From NCBI GenBank assembly GCA_045635745.1, contig JAZTWG010000002.1:1-64000 (forward strand): DNA of 64,000 nt, given 5' to 3'. Source of the stretch: SIG78 sp045635745. Lineage in GTDB: Bacteria > Verrucomicrobiota > Lentisphaeria > Victivallales > Victivallaceae. How positions within the stretch are numbered: the first letter of the stretch is position 1; each line of letters opens with the position of its first letter. The position numbers and the translations under genes are program-made. The notes under the pieces were generated by a model that saw nothing but the letters and a program-made list of their open reading frames with translations, had not been told where the DNA came from and did not search any database. Below, piece after piece: positions 7,519 to 18,506 of the stretch.

Positions 7519-9630
7519 ATGGCTGAACAAAAAGTTTCGTTCCTTCTTCCTGATGGTCGTCCGGTGGAAATTGCCACCGGCAAGATCGCCAATCTGGCCA
7601 ATGGAGCCTGTACCGTCCGTCTGGGCGATACGGTGCTGCTGGTCGCAGCTTGCAGCGGTGCGGCTAAACCCGGCACTGACTTCCTGGCTCTGCAGGTTGA
7701 TTACCGTGAAAAATACTCGGCTGCCGGCCGTTTCCCCGGCGGTTATATCAAGCGCGAAGGCCGCCCCAGCAAGAAAGAGATCCTGACTTGCCGTCTGACC
7801 GACCGTCCGCTGCGTCCGCTGTTCCCCAAAGGCTATTTTGATGAAGTTCAGGTGCAGGCTCTGGTGCTTGCCGCTGATGGCGTGAACGATCCTGACGTGC
7901 TGACTATTGTGGGGGCTTCTACTGCGTTGATGCTTTCGGATATGCCGTTCCAGGGCCCGGTCGGTGCGGTGCGTGTCGGCAAAATCGATGGCAAACTTGT
8001 TGCCAACCCCACTCGCGAAGAGATGAAGCGTTCTACGCTGGAACTCATCTACGCCGGTTTGCCGGACAAGGTCATTATGATCGAAGGTGAAGCCGAGTTT
8101 GTAACCGAAGAAGAAATGCGCGAAGCCATGTACTTTGCCAACGAAGCGGTCAAAGCCCAGTGCGAAGCCCAGATCGAATTGGCCAAACTCGCCGGCAAAG
8201 CCAAAAAAGAACCCAAACTTTTCCTCGTGCCGGAAGATTTCACCAAAGCGCTGGCTGATTTCTGCGCCGCCAGAATCGACGATGTGTGCGTAGTTCCCGG
8301 CAAGGCCGAACGCCTTGAAGCGCTCGATGCTTTGCAGAGCGATGCCACTGAAGCATTGCGTCCGCAGTTTGCCGATTGGAGCGATGAAGATTTTGCCTAC
8401 AATATGCGTATAGCCTACGACGATCTGGTGCGCGACACCACCCGCCGACTGATCCTCGATAAACACTACCGTGCCGACGGCCGCGATATTGAAGATATCC
8501 GTCCGCTCTCTGCCGAAGTGGCTGTTCTGCCTGTGGTTCACGGCAGTGCATTGTTCAGTCGCGGCGAAACCCAGGCGCTGGTCGTTGCCACTTTGGGTAA
8601 CGAAAAAGATGCTCAGGAAGCCGATGACCTGACCGGCCCCGGCCCCGGTCAGGTGGATCGTTTCTATCTGCACTATAATTTCCCGAACTACAGCGTGGGC
8701 GAAGTCGGCCGTATCGCCGGCCCCGGCCGCCGCGAAATCGGTCACGGTAATCTGGCGGAGCGTTCGGTTTCCAAGGTCATTCCGAAAGATTTCCCCTATG
8801 TGGTGCGTTGCGTATCTGAAATCATGTCCAGCAATGGTTCTACTTCTATGGCATCGGTCTGCGGTGCCACGCTGGCGTTGATGGATGCCGGTGTGCCGAT
8901 CACCGCCCCGGTGGCCGGTATCAGCTGCGGTCTGGTAACCGACGACAATGGCAGAGCTCTGCTGCTGACTGATATCATCGGTTCCGAAGACCACTTCGGC
9001 GATATGGACTTCAAGGTTTGCGGTACCCGTGAAGGTATCACCGGCTTCCAGCTGGATTTGAAGCTGCCCGGTATCTCCATTGATCTTTTGTGCGAAGGTA
9101 TGGAACGCGACCGCGTGGCGCGTTTGAAGATATTGGATGTTATCGAAGCCTGCATTTCTGCGCCCCGCGCTGAAATCAGCGAACGCGCTCCGCGGGTCGA
9201 AGCTCTGCAGATCAATCCGGCCAAGATCGGTGCTCTCATCGGCCCCGGCGGCAAGAACATCAAAGCGATCACCGAAGAAACCTGCTCCACGATCGATGTG
9301 GATGACGACGGCAATGTCAAGATCATGGCCGCCAACAAGGAGCTGCTCGAAGCTGCCAAGCAGCGCGTGCTGGCTTGCACCGCCGAAGCCGAGATCGGCA
9401 AGATTTACCGCGGCAAAGTGGTGAGTATCCGCGACTTTGGTGCATTTGTGGAAATTCTGCCCGGTCAGGAAGGTTTGCTGCACATTTCTGAAATGGCGAA
9501 CTACCGGGTGAATGCTGTTACCGATATTGTCAGCGAAAATGACTTCGTCACCGTCAAAGTCATTGATATCGACAATTCCGGCAAGATCCGCTTGAGCCGC
9601 AAAGCTGCTCTGGCTGAAATGGATAAATAA
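7519..9630 (+). CDS. pnp: Polynucleotide phosphorylase
   Basis: Phosphorolytic 3'-5' exoribonuclease of the RNA degradosome. The 703 residues hold two RNase PH domains (about 1-145 and 310-530), an all-helical linker, a KH domain (IGPGGKNIKAI) and an S1 domain (GKVVSIRDFGAFVEILPGQEG). ATG 7519 is used: AGAAAGG (7503-7509) lies upstream, while the in-frame TTG at 7513 is too close to it. The leader is unusually long, which fits the known autoregulation of pnp mRNA through RNase III and PNPase in E. coli. rnc is also in this window, at 42.5 kb. Confidence 0.97.
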   Translation: MAEQKVSFLLPDGRPVEIATGKIANLANGACTVRLGDTVLLVAACSGAAKPGTDFLALQVDYREKYSAAGRFPGGYIKREGRPSKKEILTCRLTDRPLRPLFPKGYFDEVQVQALVLAADGVNDPDVLTIVGASTALMLSDMPFQGPVGAVRVGKIDGKLVANPTREEMKRSTLELIYAGLPDKVIMIEGEAEFVTEEEMREAMYFANEAVKAQCEAQIELAKLAGKAKKEPKLFLVPEDFTKALADFCAARIDDVCVVPGKAERLEALDALQSDATEALRPQFADWSDEDFAYNMRIAYDDLVRDTTRRLILDKHYRADGRDIEDIRPLSAEVAVLPVVHGSALFSRGETQALVVATLGNEKDAQEADDLTGPGPGQVDRFYLHYNFPNYSVGEVGRIAGPGRREIGHGNLAERSVSKVIPKDFPYVVRCVSEIMSSNGSTSMASVCGATLALMDAGVPITAPVAGISCGLVTDDNGRALLLTDIIGSEDHFGDMDFKVCGTREGITGFQLDLKLPGISIDLLCEGMERDRVARLKILDVIEACISAPRAEISERAPRVEALQINPAKIGALIGPGGKNIKAITEETCSTIDVDDDGNVKIMAANKELLEAAKQRVLACTAEAEIGKIYRGKVVSIRDFGAFVEILPGQEGLLHISEMANYRVNAVTDIVSENDFVTVKVIDIDNSGKIRLSRKAALAEMDK

Positions 9631-9663
9631 GCTGTAAAGCATTATCCGCCGAATAGAAAAAAA

Positions 9664-9706
9664 AACGCAGCTGCAAAACATGTTTTGTTTTGCAGCAGCG
9701 TTTTTT
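9664..9706 (+). terminator. Rho-independent terminator after pnp
   Basis: A long stem around GCTGCAAAAC/GTTTTGCAGC with an outer ACGC/GCGT, followed by T6. It ends the pnp transcript. Confidence 0.85.
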
Positions 9707-9799
9707 ATTGGGAGTTGGTACCGAGTAAGCTCTGCGGTAGTTCAATATTATCATGCTGCGGTCAGTCTGCGGGGCTGCCGGAGATTTGCCGGAAGAATA

Positions 9800-10798
9800 T
9801 CAGTTTTTGCTGTGCAGACTGCGGTGATACTGGTAGATCCCGATGGCGATGGCCTGAGCCATTCTTTCCTGATATGCCGGTGAACCCAACATATTTTCTT
9901 CGTTACGGTTGGAGATAAATCCACACTCAATCAGTATCGAAGGACAGCGGGTTTCGCGTAAAACCACAAATCTTGCACGTTTCACACCGCGGTCACCGGC
10001 TTTAAGTGTGCGGATCAGATAATTTTGCACGTTCCACGCCAGCGCCATGGAGTTGTGGATCGCGGCATCGCCGGTATAACGGTCGTATTGCACTTTATTG
10101 GCCCCGCTGGATGGGGCGCCGTACGGAGTCAGGGCAAAGGTTTCTATACCGCTGACAGAGCGGTTTTTAGCCGCATTCATATGTATGGAAATAAAGAGAT
10201 CGGCTTTGATGTTGTTGGAAGCTTTGGCGCGGTCCGACAACTCAATCTTGCGGTCATTCACCCGGGTCATCAATACCCGGTACCCCATCTTTTTCAAATG
10301 GTTCTGCAAGCGTTTTGCAACTTGCAAAGTCAGATTTTTTTCCAGATAGCGCAGTCCGGCTGCACCCTGATCTTTGCCGCCGTGTCCGGGATCGATAAGG
10401 ATGGTGCGGACTCCTGCCGGACGCAGACTGCGCGGATTCAAAAGTACCTGAACATGGTTGAAAAAATCACTGCTGCTGATGTAGAGTTCGCCATTCTGAA
10501 CTACGGGTGTATAGTCGTAGTTCACTACAATATAGTTGAAACTGCCGTAGCGTTTGTCGGGATTGAAAATCAATCTGCCGCGCACACCGTTCATTTCGTA
10601 ATATTTGCCTATGCGGCGCAATTTCATACGGTAATAGCGTGCAATATCATATGCCCGGTAGTATTTTCTGCCGGATATATAGCGATAGTTAAAACCACTC
10701 TGATCCCGCGCTGCGGCTGCCGCCGGCAGCGTAAACGCACCGATGGATATGCCGGACAGCAACATGGCGATCAGCAGAGTTTTCAGCAGAAAATTCAT
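9800..10798 (-). CDS. N-acetylmuramoyl-L-alanine amidase (Amidase_3), secreted
   Basis: Zinc amidase that cuts the bond between MurNAc and the stem peptide of peptidoglycan. A signal peptide with an AAAAA cleavage region covers about residues 1-30, and a domain of unclear role follows to about 140. The AmiA/AmiC-type catalytic domain then shows IDPGHGGKDQGA (zinc His), SIHMNA (zinc His) and the catalytic Glu in ILIECGFISN. The 332-residue protein is periplasmic and likely acts in cell separation. Its start overlaps the thiD stop by four bases (ATGA), an odd operon partner. Confidence 0.93.
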   Translation of the reverse strand: MNFLLKTLLIAMLLSGISIGAFTLPAAAAARDQSGFNYRYISGRKYYRAYDIARYYRMKLRRIGKYYEMNGVRGRLIFNPDKRYGSFNYIVVNYDYTPVVQNGELYISSSDFFNHVQVLLNPRSLRPAGVRTILIDPGHGGKDQGAAGLRYLEKNLTLQVAKRLQNHLKKMGYRVLMTRVNDRKIELSDRAKASNNIKADLFISIHMNAAKNRSVSGIETFALTPYGAPSSGANKVQYDRYTGDAAIHNSMALAWNVQNYLIRTLKAGDRGVKRARFVVLRETRCPSILIECGFISNRNEENMLGSPAYQERMAQAIAIGIYQYHRSLHSKN

Positions 10799-11673
10799 GC
10801 ACCGGATCCTTTGCAGGTGGGCTTTGAAGTCTGTATTCTGCTCAGCGAAACGAGTTTGCTGTAATCTTCCAGCGGCGGATACATCGCATCAATATCTTTG
10901 CCGACGTGCGCCGTTTCGCACAATGCACCGTAAACATGAGCTTTTGCCGCCCGCAACGCATCCGGCCAATCGCATCCGGCGGCCAGCATGGCGGTTATGC
11001 CGCTTGCAAGGGTACAACCGCTGCCGTGTTCGGCGTATTGGCTCAAATCCTCCACCCGGGGCATGGCAAGAGTGTATGCCGTTTGATTTATCACGGAAAT
11101 ATCAGCGGATTTGCCGCCTTTTTCAGTTGCATTTTTCAAAAGCACATTGCATTTGAACTCTCCGGCCAGCAGTATGGCTGCCTGTACATAATCATCCTGC
11201 GTGCGAAGATTTTTTCCGGTCAGCCATTTAGCTTCAGCTGTGTTGAGTACAATCATATCGGCCAGCGGCAGCAAGTGAGTTTTTACTGCTTCCATGCCGT
11301 CGTTATCCAGCAGATTTTCGCCATTGCCGGCGATCATGGCGGGATCGACCACCAGCGGCAGTTTATGTTTTTTCAGAAGTCCGGCCACTGCTTTGACATT
11401 ATCCGCATTGACCAGCATGCCGGTTTTGACCGCTTTGACCGACAGAGTATCAACGACGGCCTGAAACTGCGCTTTGATTATTTCAGGCGCCATCGGCACC
11501 ACATGGGTTATCTCACGCGGATTTTGTGCCGTAACTGCCGTGATCACCGAGCAGCCGAACACCCCGGCGGCATTAAATGTCCGCAAATCGGCCTGAATAC
11601 CGGTGCCGCCGCCGGAATCGCTGACGGCAATGGTCATGGCTGCCGGATAAAAATCTTCACGATTACTTTTCAC
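10795..11673 (-). CDS. thiD: Hydroxymethylpyrimidine (phosphate) kinase ThiD
   Basis: Phosphorylates HMP and HMP-phosphate in thiamine synthesis, or pyridoxal-type substrates. The 292-residue ribokinase-fold protein has the N-terminal SDSGGGTGIQADLRTF signature and the C-terminal HGSGCTLASG anion hole with its cysteine. It starts with GTG, eight bases after AGAAAGG. No other thiamine genes are nearby. The adjacent amidase overlaps its stop. A weak TATATT (reverse of 11703-11708) lies upstream. Confidence 0.9.
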   Translation of the reverse strand: MKSNREDFYPAAMTIAVSDSGGGTGIQADLRTFNAAGVFGCSVITAVTAQNPREITHVVPMAPEIIKAQFQAVVDTLSVKAVKTGMLVNADNVKAVAGLLKKHKLPLVVDPAMIAGNGENLLDNDGMEAVKTHLLPLADMIVLNTAEAKWLTGKNLRTQDDYVQAAILLAGEFKCNVLLKNATEKGGKSADISVINQTAYTLAMPRVEDLSQYAEHGSGCTLASGITAMLAAGCDWPDALRAAKAHVYGALCETAHVGKDIDAMYPPLEDYSKLVSLSRIQTSKPTCKGSGA

Positions 11674-11761
11674 TTGAAAAACCTTTCTTTTTTACATTTT
11701 ACAATATAATACATGATATGGCAAAAAACTAATCAGATTTCAAGCTTTTCGGCAAAATAAT

Positions 11762-11789
11762 TTGCTTTTCTTCCAATGTGTGAAATATT
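11762..11789 (+). promoter_or_regulatory. Putative promoter of the 11.8 kb secreted protein
   Basis: TTGCTT (11762-11767), 16-bp spacer, AATATT (11784-11789). It argues for the downstream ATG at 11820, since the earlier in-frame ATG at 11790 would fall at the transcription start. Confidence 0.4.
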
Positions 11790-11819
11790 ATGTATACTTT
11801 TCATATCAGGACAGGAAAA

Positions 11820-13157
11820 ATGAGATCGTTACTGCACTTTTTGTTTTTTACAATTTGTTGTTTTACACATTGTGCTGCTGATAACACTTCTGAACTGGCG
11901 GCAGGTGGAAATTTTTCGTTGGTGATTACCGAGCAGAATGTGCCGCACACCCCGATAGTGGAGTTTTTCAGCCGCCTGGAGCGTGTGGCCCGGCGTTTCG
12001 GGAATATAACGGATTCCGCCGGTTCCCGGAAACTGCTGCTGGTGCTTGATCCGGCACAAAAACCGGGCAGCTGCCAGTTTATCCATTCGCGGGAGTTCCG
12101 TCGCTGGATATTGAATCTGCCGGTTGATCATATGAGTCTGCTTGATTCGCCGGAATGCGGGCGGGTGATCGTTTCGGCGCTTATCCAGAGCCGGTTTGGC
12201 AACATGCCGCAACAGGCTCTGCCCGAAGAGGCGCTCTGGATCGCCGACGGCATCTGGGATGAATTTGTCCGGCGGGAAAAATCCGGCAAACATATTATGC
12301 GTTTTACCTGGCTTGAAGCTCTGCGTAACAGCGTTGAGCAGGGATTTGAATTGAAACTTGATCCGGATACTTTGCTGCCGCCGCGCCGGATACGGAAAAA
12401 TTCCGCCGGGTGGCTGCTCTATGTACAGCGCGCCCGTCTGATGGTCGAAACTGCAGTTTCGCTGGGCTCCAGCCGTAATAATTTTTTGAAAGATTACTGT
12501 TTTCTGCTGTTCGGCGGCAAACTTGCTGCCCGCGAGTGTTTCAGTCAGACCTTCGGTACTGCTGCCCGTCGCAAATATAATCACAGTTTTCCGCCCGGTG
12601 AAATATTGCCCAAAGATGAAACTGCCGCCGGACTGGCGGCGCTGAACCGTTTGGCAATGAAAAAACTTTATTCGGTCTATGCACCTATGAGTGCGGCCGC
12701 ATGGGAAATACGTTTGCAGGAGGCTTGCACCGTAACATACAATCACCCCAGCGGCAATGTGGAAACGAACGCCGCCTTGACCGATCTGCCGCTTTTGGTC
12801 GAAAAATACGAAGATTGTGCCGCTTTGCCCCGGCTCAAGATTTTTGCACTCAATGAAGTTGCCGCGCTGGCGCCCCTGCCGCTGCGGACAGAAGTAACGC
12901 AACTGACTTTGCTGCTGGGGCGTATCGGTTCCGCTCCGGCAGCACAGCTCGCGCGGGAGATGAAAGCTGTGCTGAATCTGTTGCAGCAGAAAATCAACAA
13001 TTTCAAATACGTTGAGAATGAACTCAAAGAGTTGGAGGAATCCGTCAAACCCCTGCTTTACGATCAACGTCTGGTGCTCGATAATCAGGCTGATAAACAG
13101 CTGCCGAGACGGACCGGAAGTTTTATTGATGTTGTGGAAAACGCTTCCAAACGTTGA
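11820..13157 (+). CDS. Secreted protein, possible inactive gluzincin peptidase
   Basis: I do not recognise a named family. The 445 residues begin with a signal peptide ending near THCAA. Around residues 110-145, RVIVSALIQSRFGN is followed by a proline/glutamate stretch and ALWIADGIWDEF. This resembles peptidase-MA type metalloproteases, where HExxH is followed by a W-x-x-EG helix, but the HExxH is absent (IVSAL in its place). If the likeness is real, the protein is a non-catalytic relative, perhaps a binding protein. The C-terminal third is helical (LQQKINNFKYVENELKELEE). ATG 11820 follows AGGACAGG. It converges on a MATE gene 24 bp away. Confidence 0.6.
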   Translation: MRSLLHFLFFTICCFTHCAADNTSELAAGGNFSLVITEQNVPHTPIVEFFSRLERVARRFGNITDSAGSRKLLLVLDPAQKPGSCQFIHSREFRRWILNLPVDHMSLLDSPECGRVIVSALIQSRFGNMPQQALPEEALWIADGIWDEFVRREKSGKHIMRFTWLEALRNSVEQGFELKLDPDTLLPPRRIRKNSAGWLLYVQRARLMVETAVSLGSSRNNFLKDYCFLLFGGKLAARECFSQTFGTAARRKYNHSFPPGEILPKDETAAGLAALNRLAMKKLYSVYAPMSAAAWEIRLQEACTVTYNHPSGNVETNAALTDLPLLVEKYEDCAALPRLKIFALNEVAALAPLPLRTEVTQLTLLLGRIGSAPAAQLAREMKAVLNLLQQKINNFKYVENELKELEESVKPLLYDQRLVLDNQADKQLPRRTGSFIDVVENASKR

Positions 13158-13181
13158 TATTTCTGATTTTTGGCCGGCAGA

Positions 13182-14564
13182 TCAGAATTTATCTTCAATG
13201 ACCCGCATTTTTGTCCATTTGCCGCCCCGGTAGCGCCGGTAGCACAAACAGCCGAACAGCACAATATACACCGAAAGACATCCCCACAGATACCAGACCG
13301 AACACCCCATAAGGCGCATCAGCAAACACGGTATGGCAAAAAATCCCCACGCCATGACTGTGGTAAGATACATTATGTACTTTGTATCGCCGGCACCGCG
13401 AACCGCATTGCTGTAAATCAGCACCAGCCCGTCGCCGAAGAGATATGCCGCCACAAATATGAGCATGATCCGGGCCAGACGCATGACTTCCAGCTGCGCT
13501 GTATCGCCGGCACGGACAAACGGCGCAAGCACCACATCCGGAAATCCGGCAAACAGGATCATCATAATTGTCATGTATATAAGCATGATCGTTCTGGCAC
13601 TGCGTACCGATTTTTTTGCATGCGGTATATCGCACGCACCCACCGATTGCCCGACTAAAATCGAAGCAGTCATGCCGATCCCCATAATGGGGCAGAACGA
13701 AAGATTATTGATCCCGAACACGATACTGCTGGCTTCCTGCACCTGAACTCCGTAAAGCGAGAGCAGCAGCACAAACAAATTGAATGCCGCCAGATCGCTC
13801 ATAAGCTGTATACCATTGGGCGTACTGTATTTGATCATGCGTTTGAACATACCATAATCAATAATATTTCTGCATGTATTGTAGTGTTTGCGTGAACTTT
13901 TCAGCCCGAAAAATCCGATTGAGTAAATAATCAAACCGCCCAGCGCTGCCAATACTGTGCCCAGCGCAGCTCCGGCGGTTCCCATTTCCGGACAACCGAG
14001 TTTTCCGTAAATAAACATATAGTTCAGCGGCAGGTTGAGCAAGGTAACCAGTATTGAAACAAACAATACCATCATAGTTTTGCCCCGGCCGCTCCAGAAG
14101 CACGAGAGCGCATGCTGCAGCAGAAATACTCCCGCTCCCAGCGCCAGCCAGGTAAAGTAGATATTTTCCTGTTTTTCCACTTCAGGCGTGTGGTTCAAAG
14201 CGCCGAATAAATACGGTATCCACAAACAGCAGCTGGCCATAAAGAGTGCACCCATCAGGGCAAGGAATATACCTTGCCATACCGCAGTTCCCACGCGTTT
14301 ATTCTGATTTGCTCCGCTGTATTGTGCCACAAAGGTTCCGGCATAACCCACTGCGCCAACAAAGAAACATTGCAGCGTAAAGCTCGTAAGTCCGCTCGTT
14401 AATGCCGCTGCCGCGCTGGATTGTGCATAGCGCGTGAGCATCAACCGGTCCATAAACATATTTACCGCGTGGCATGAACTGGATAATATCAGCGGCAATG
14501 CCACACGCAGCACATTGAGTATACTGCCGTCGTTGGTTAAAAAATCACTTTTGTAAAGTTTCAT
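13182..14564 (-). CDS. MATE family multidrug/Na+ antiporter
   Basis: Polytopic inner-membrane exporter of 460 residues with about twelve hydrophobic segments in two pseudo-symmetric halves. MATE-like features include the first-helix region RVALPLILSSSCHAVNMFMDRLML and VLVSGAVRGAGDTK-like text (here YSNAVRGAGDTKY) late in the second half. It is likely driven by H+ or Na+; the substrate is unknown. ATG 14564 is used rather than the TTG at 14576, with GAAGA just upstream. It lies downstream of glnN on the same strand but behind a terminator. Confidence 0.88.
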   Translation of the reverse strand: MKLYKSDFLTNDGSILNVLRVALPLILSSSCHAVNMFMDRLMLTRYAQSSAAAALTSGLTSFTLQCFFVGAVGYAGTFVAQYSGANQNKRVGTAVWQGIFLALMGALFMASCCLWIPYLFGALNHTPEVEKQENIYFTWLALGAGVFLLQHALSCFWSGRGKTMMVLFVSILVTLLNLPLNYMFIYGKLGCPEMGTAGAALGTVLAALGGLIIYSIGFFGLKSSRKHYNTCRNIIDYGMFKRMIKYSTPNGIQLMSDLAAFNLFVLLLSLYGVQVQEASSIVFGINNLSFCPIMGIGMTASILVGQSVGACDIPHAKKSVRSARTIMLIYMTIMMILFAGFPDVVLAPFVRAGDTAQLEVMRLARIMLIFVAAYLFGDGLVLIYSNAVRGAGDTKYIMYLTTVMAWGFFAIPCLLMRLMGCSVWYLWGCLSVYIVLFGCLCYRRYRGGKWTKMRVIEDKF

Positions 14565-14582
14565 GATCTTCTTCAATCAAAA

Positions 14583-14614
14583 CAACCCGGCAGAAAATTC
14601 TTCCTGCCGGGTTG
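14583..14614 (-). terminator. Terminator after glutamine synthetase III
   Basis: Perfect 11-bp stem CAACCCGGCAG/CTGCCGGGTTG with TTTT following in the minus direction. It separates glnN from the MATE gene. Confidence 0.85.
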
Positions 14615-14635
14615 AGTTTCCATTGTTACTGTTTG

Positions 14636-16771
<2,136 letters not shown>

Positions 16772-16820
16772 AGTGGCAACATCCTTTCTGAATGGCAAAT
16801 TTTATATACACTCGATATAT

Positions 16821-16849
16821 ACTATATCACAAATACTGCATATCGTCAA
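16821..16849 (-). promoter_or_regulatory. Putative glnN promoter
   Basis: On the minus strand: TTGACG (16844-16849), 17-bp spacer, TATAGT (16821-16826). It is one of the best sigma-70-like matches in the window. Confidence 0.65.
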
Positions 16850-16890
16850 GTCTTTAATGTATAAATTACCGGCAACTTTGCAGAAAAAAT

Positions 16891-16918
16891 TTGTAATCTG
16901 TTCGGTTGCAGTTATATT
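16891..16918 (+). promoter_or_regulatory. Putative promoter of the secreted pseudopilin-like gene
   Basis: TTGTAA (16891-16896), 16-bp spacer, TATATT (16913-16918), about 44 bases before the start codon. Confidence 0.6.
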
Positions 16919-16961
16919 AGAAAATATCACAACTCAAATAAATTCAAGAAAGGATTGCTCT

Positions 16962-17543
16962 ATGAAAAAGTTTTCTGTGGCTCTGTTGCTGATGGTTCTG
17001 GGTTTTTCTGTAATGGCATTTCCGGGGCTGAACGCTCACACCAATGCTCTTATTGCGGCTAAAAATCGTGGCGGTCAGCAGGATTCGATCAATAATCTCC
17101 GGCAGATCTTTGCCGGTATAAACATGTATATTGCGGCCAACGATGATGTGTTGCCGACCGATTTTTCCGCATTGTCAAGTTATGTCGGCGGCGGACGTAT
17201 TTTTGTGGCGGCATTTGACAAAAAAAGCAAACCAGCTTCCGGCAATGATATCAAACCTGCCAATACTTCTTTTGCTTATGTCGGCAATCTGGGCAGAATC
17301 GATGCGTTGAAAAATGCTTCTTCTGTGCCGTTGGCTTTTGAAAAACCGTGGCTGCTGCCACCCAGTCAGCGCGCGATCGTGGTGCTTTTTGCCGATGGCC
17401 ATGTGGAACGCATCCAACTGCCGCCCAATACGCCCAAGACTTGCACAGCGGCAGTCAAGCTGCTGAATAAGAAAATTTCCGACAAAAATCTGCAGAACAA
17501 ACTCAATAAAAATGCCGCTGCCGAAGATGCACAGCGCAAGTGA
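16962..17543 (+). CDS. Secreted pseudopilin-like protein with DGHV motif
   Basis: A 193-residue exported protein. After an ordinary signal peptide (MKKFSVALLLMVLGFSVMAF) comes QQDSINNLRQIFAGINMYI, very like the region after the N-terminal helix of PulG/DUF1559 pseudopilins. A C-terminal VVLFADGHVERI matches the H-X9-DG type ending of those proteins. The prepilin cleavage and GFTLIELL-type assembly helix are missing, so it probably cannot enter a pilus and may be free in the periplasm. The tail is lysine/asparagine rich. AGAAAGGA precedes the ATG by seven to eight bases. It has its own promoter and terminator. Confidence 0.65.
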   Translation: MKKFSVALLLMVLGFSVMAFPGLNAHTNALIAAKNRGGQQDSINNLRQIFAGINMYIAANDDVLPTDFSALSSYVGGGRIFVAAFDKKSKPASGNDIKPANTSFAYVGNLGRIDALKNASSVPLAFEKPWLLPPSQRAIVVLFADGHVERIQLPPNTPKTCTAAVKLLNKKISDKNLQNKLNKNAAAEDAQRK

Positions 17544-17564
17544 TCTGTTCTGAACGTATACTGT

Positions 17565-17605
17565 AAAAAATGGGGCCGCTGCAAAACTGCAACAGCCCCA
17601 TTTTT
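17565..17605. terminator. Bidirectional terminator
   Basis: AAAAATGGGGC (17566-17576) pairs with GCCCCATTTTT (17595-17605), with an inner TGCA/TGCA stem. It serves the pseudopilin-like gene and the convergent amidohydrolase gene. Confidence 0.88.
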
Positions 17606-17627
17606 ATTTACAAACCGTTTATGTTGT

Positions 17628-18506
17628 TTACAGGCCCAGCAGACGGATCGCATTTTCTTTGGCGATCTTGTTGAATACAGTCTGACTGATCTTGCCTTCG
17701 GCGAGCAGCTTCTTGAGGAAGTTCATCAAGCTGATATGGTGCGGTTCTCCCGGCGCCGAGCAAATATCAATACCGAACATGAGCTTATCCTGAAATTCGT
17801 TCAGGAACTTTACGGCGTATTCTTCGTCGCGGGTGAGCGCATTGCATCCCGATCCGGCGGAGAGGTCACCGTACAGATTGTCATACTTGCGCAGCATTTT
17901 CGGCACCGCGCCTTCGATGACTTTGCCTTTGGGGTAACCGGCGCGTTCGTGCGGGGTTGAAAGGGTCCCGATTTCCGCCCAGAAGGTCTGGCTGTGGGCA
18001 AAAACTTTCATGCCGGGGAAGCGCTGAAGCGTTTCCGAAAGACCGGGCAGGCCGGGTTCATCGTAAATACCGTAGCATCTGCCGTAACGGTGCGCTACAT
18101 GAATGGTTATGGGCCACTGCATTTCTTCGATTGCGCGGAATAAATTGATCATAAAAGGATCAAAGAAGCTCATATTACAAATCACTTCGCCAACGCCTTT
18201 GCAGCCGGCGTCACGATATTGTTTGAAGACATCTTCGAGCTTGGTGAAGGGGTCGTTCCACATGGCGCGCGGGTGAATATTGCAGAACGGTATGAATCTG
18301 CCGGGGAAGCGTTCAGCTGCTTCCAGAATATCTTCGTTGGCCTGCGGCAGATAGAATTCCGGTCCGATCAAAGGCAGCAGCACGGCTTTTTCCACTTCGT
18401 GCTGGTCGTAGAACTCAATGAGCTGATCGGGATTGGGCCAGGGCTTGCGTCCGGGCAACTGAAAAAAGGGTTTGCGAAAAGCGTGCGCGTGAATGTCGAT
18501 AAACAT
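17628..18506 (-). CDS. Amidohydrolase (Amidohydrolase_2 family)
   Basis: A 292-residue TIM-barrel metal hydrolase or decarboxylase. Metal ligands are visible: IDIHAH at the N-terminus, His in ITIHVAH, His in VFAHSQ and Asp in LMFGIDICSAP. Members include ACMSD-type decarboxylases and 2-pyrone-4,6-dicarboxylate lactonases; the substrate here is unknown. There is no signal peptide, so it is cytosolic. AGGA lies eight bases before the ATG. It stands alone, with a large empty region upstream. Confidence 0.85.
   Translation of the reverse strand: MFIDIHAHAFRKPFFQLPGRKPWPNPDQLIEFYDQHEVEKAVLLPLIGPEFYLPQANEDILEAAERFPGRFIPFCNIHPRAMWNDPFTKLEDVFKQYRDAGCKGVGEVICNMSFFDPFMINLFRAIEEMQWPITIHVAHRYGRCYGIYDEPGLPGLSETLQRFPGMKVFAHSQTFWAEIGTLSTPHERAGYPKGKVIEGAVPKMLRKYDNLYGDLSAGSGCNALTRDEEYAVKFLNEFQDKLMFGIDICSAPGEPHHISLMNFLKKLLAEGKISQTVFNKIAKENAIRLLGL

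Noticed and set aside
7218..7526. Gene in the pnp leader
   Set aside because: The frames have no family motif, no ribosome binding site and end inside or next to pnp.
7510..9681. 723-codon open frame on the minus strand opposite pnp
   Set aside because: It mirrors the pnp gene, lacks family motifs and a ribosome binding site, and is low-complexity (His, Phe, Gly-rich). Codon bias of pnp explains the missing stops.
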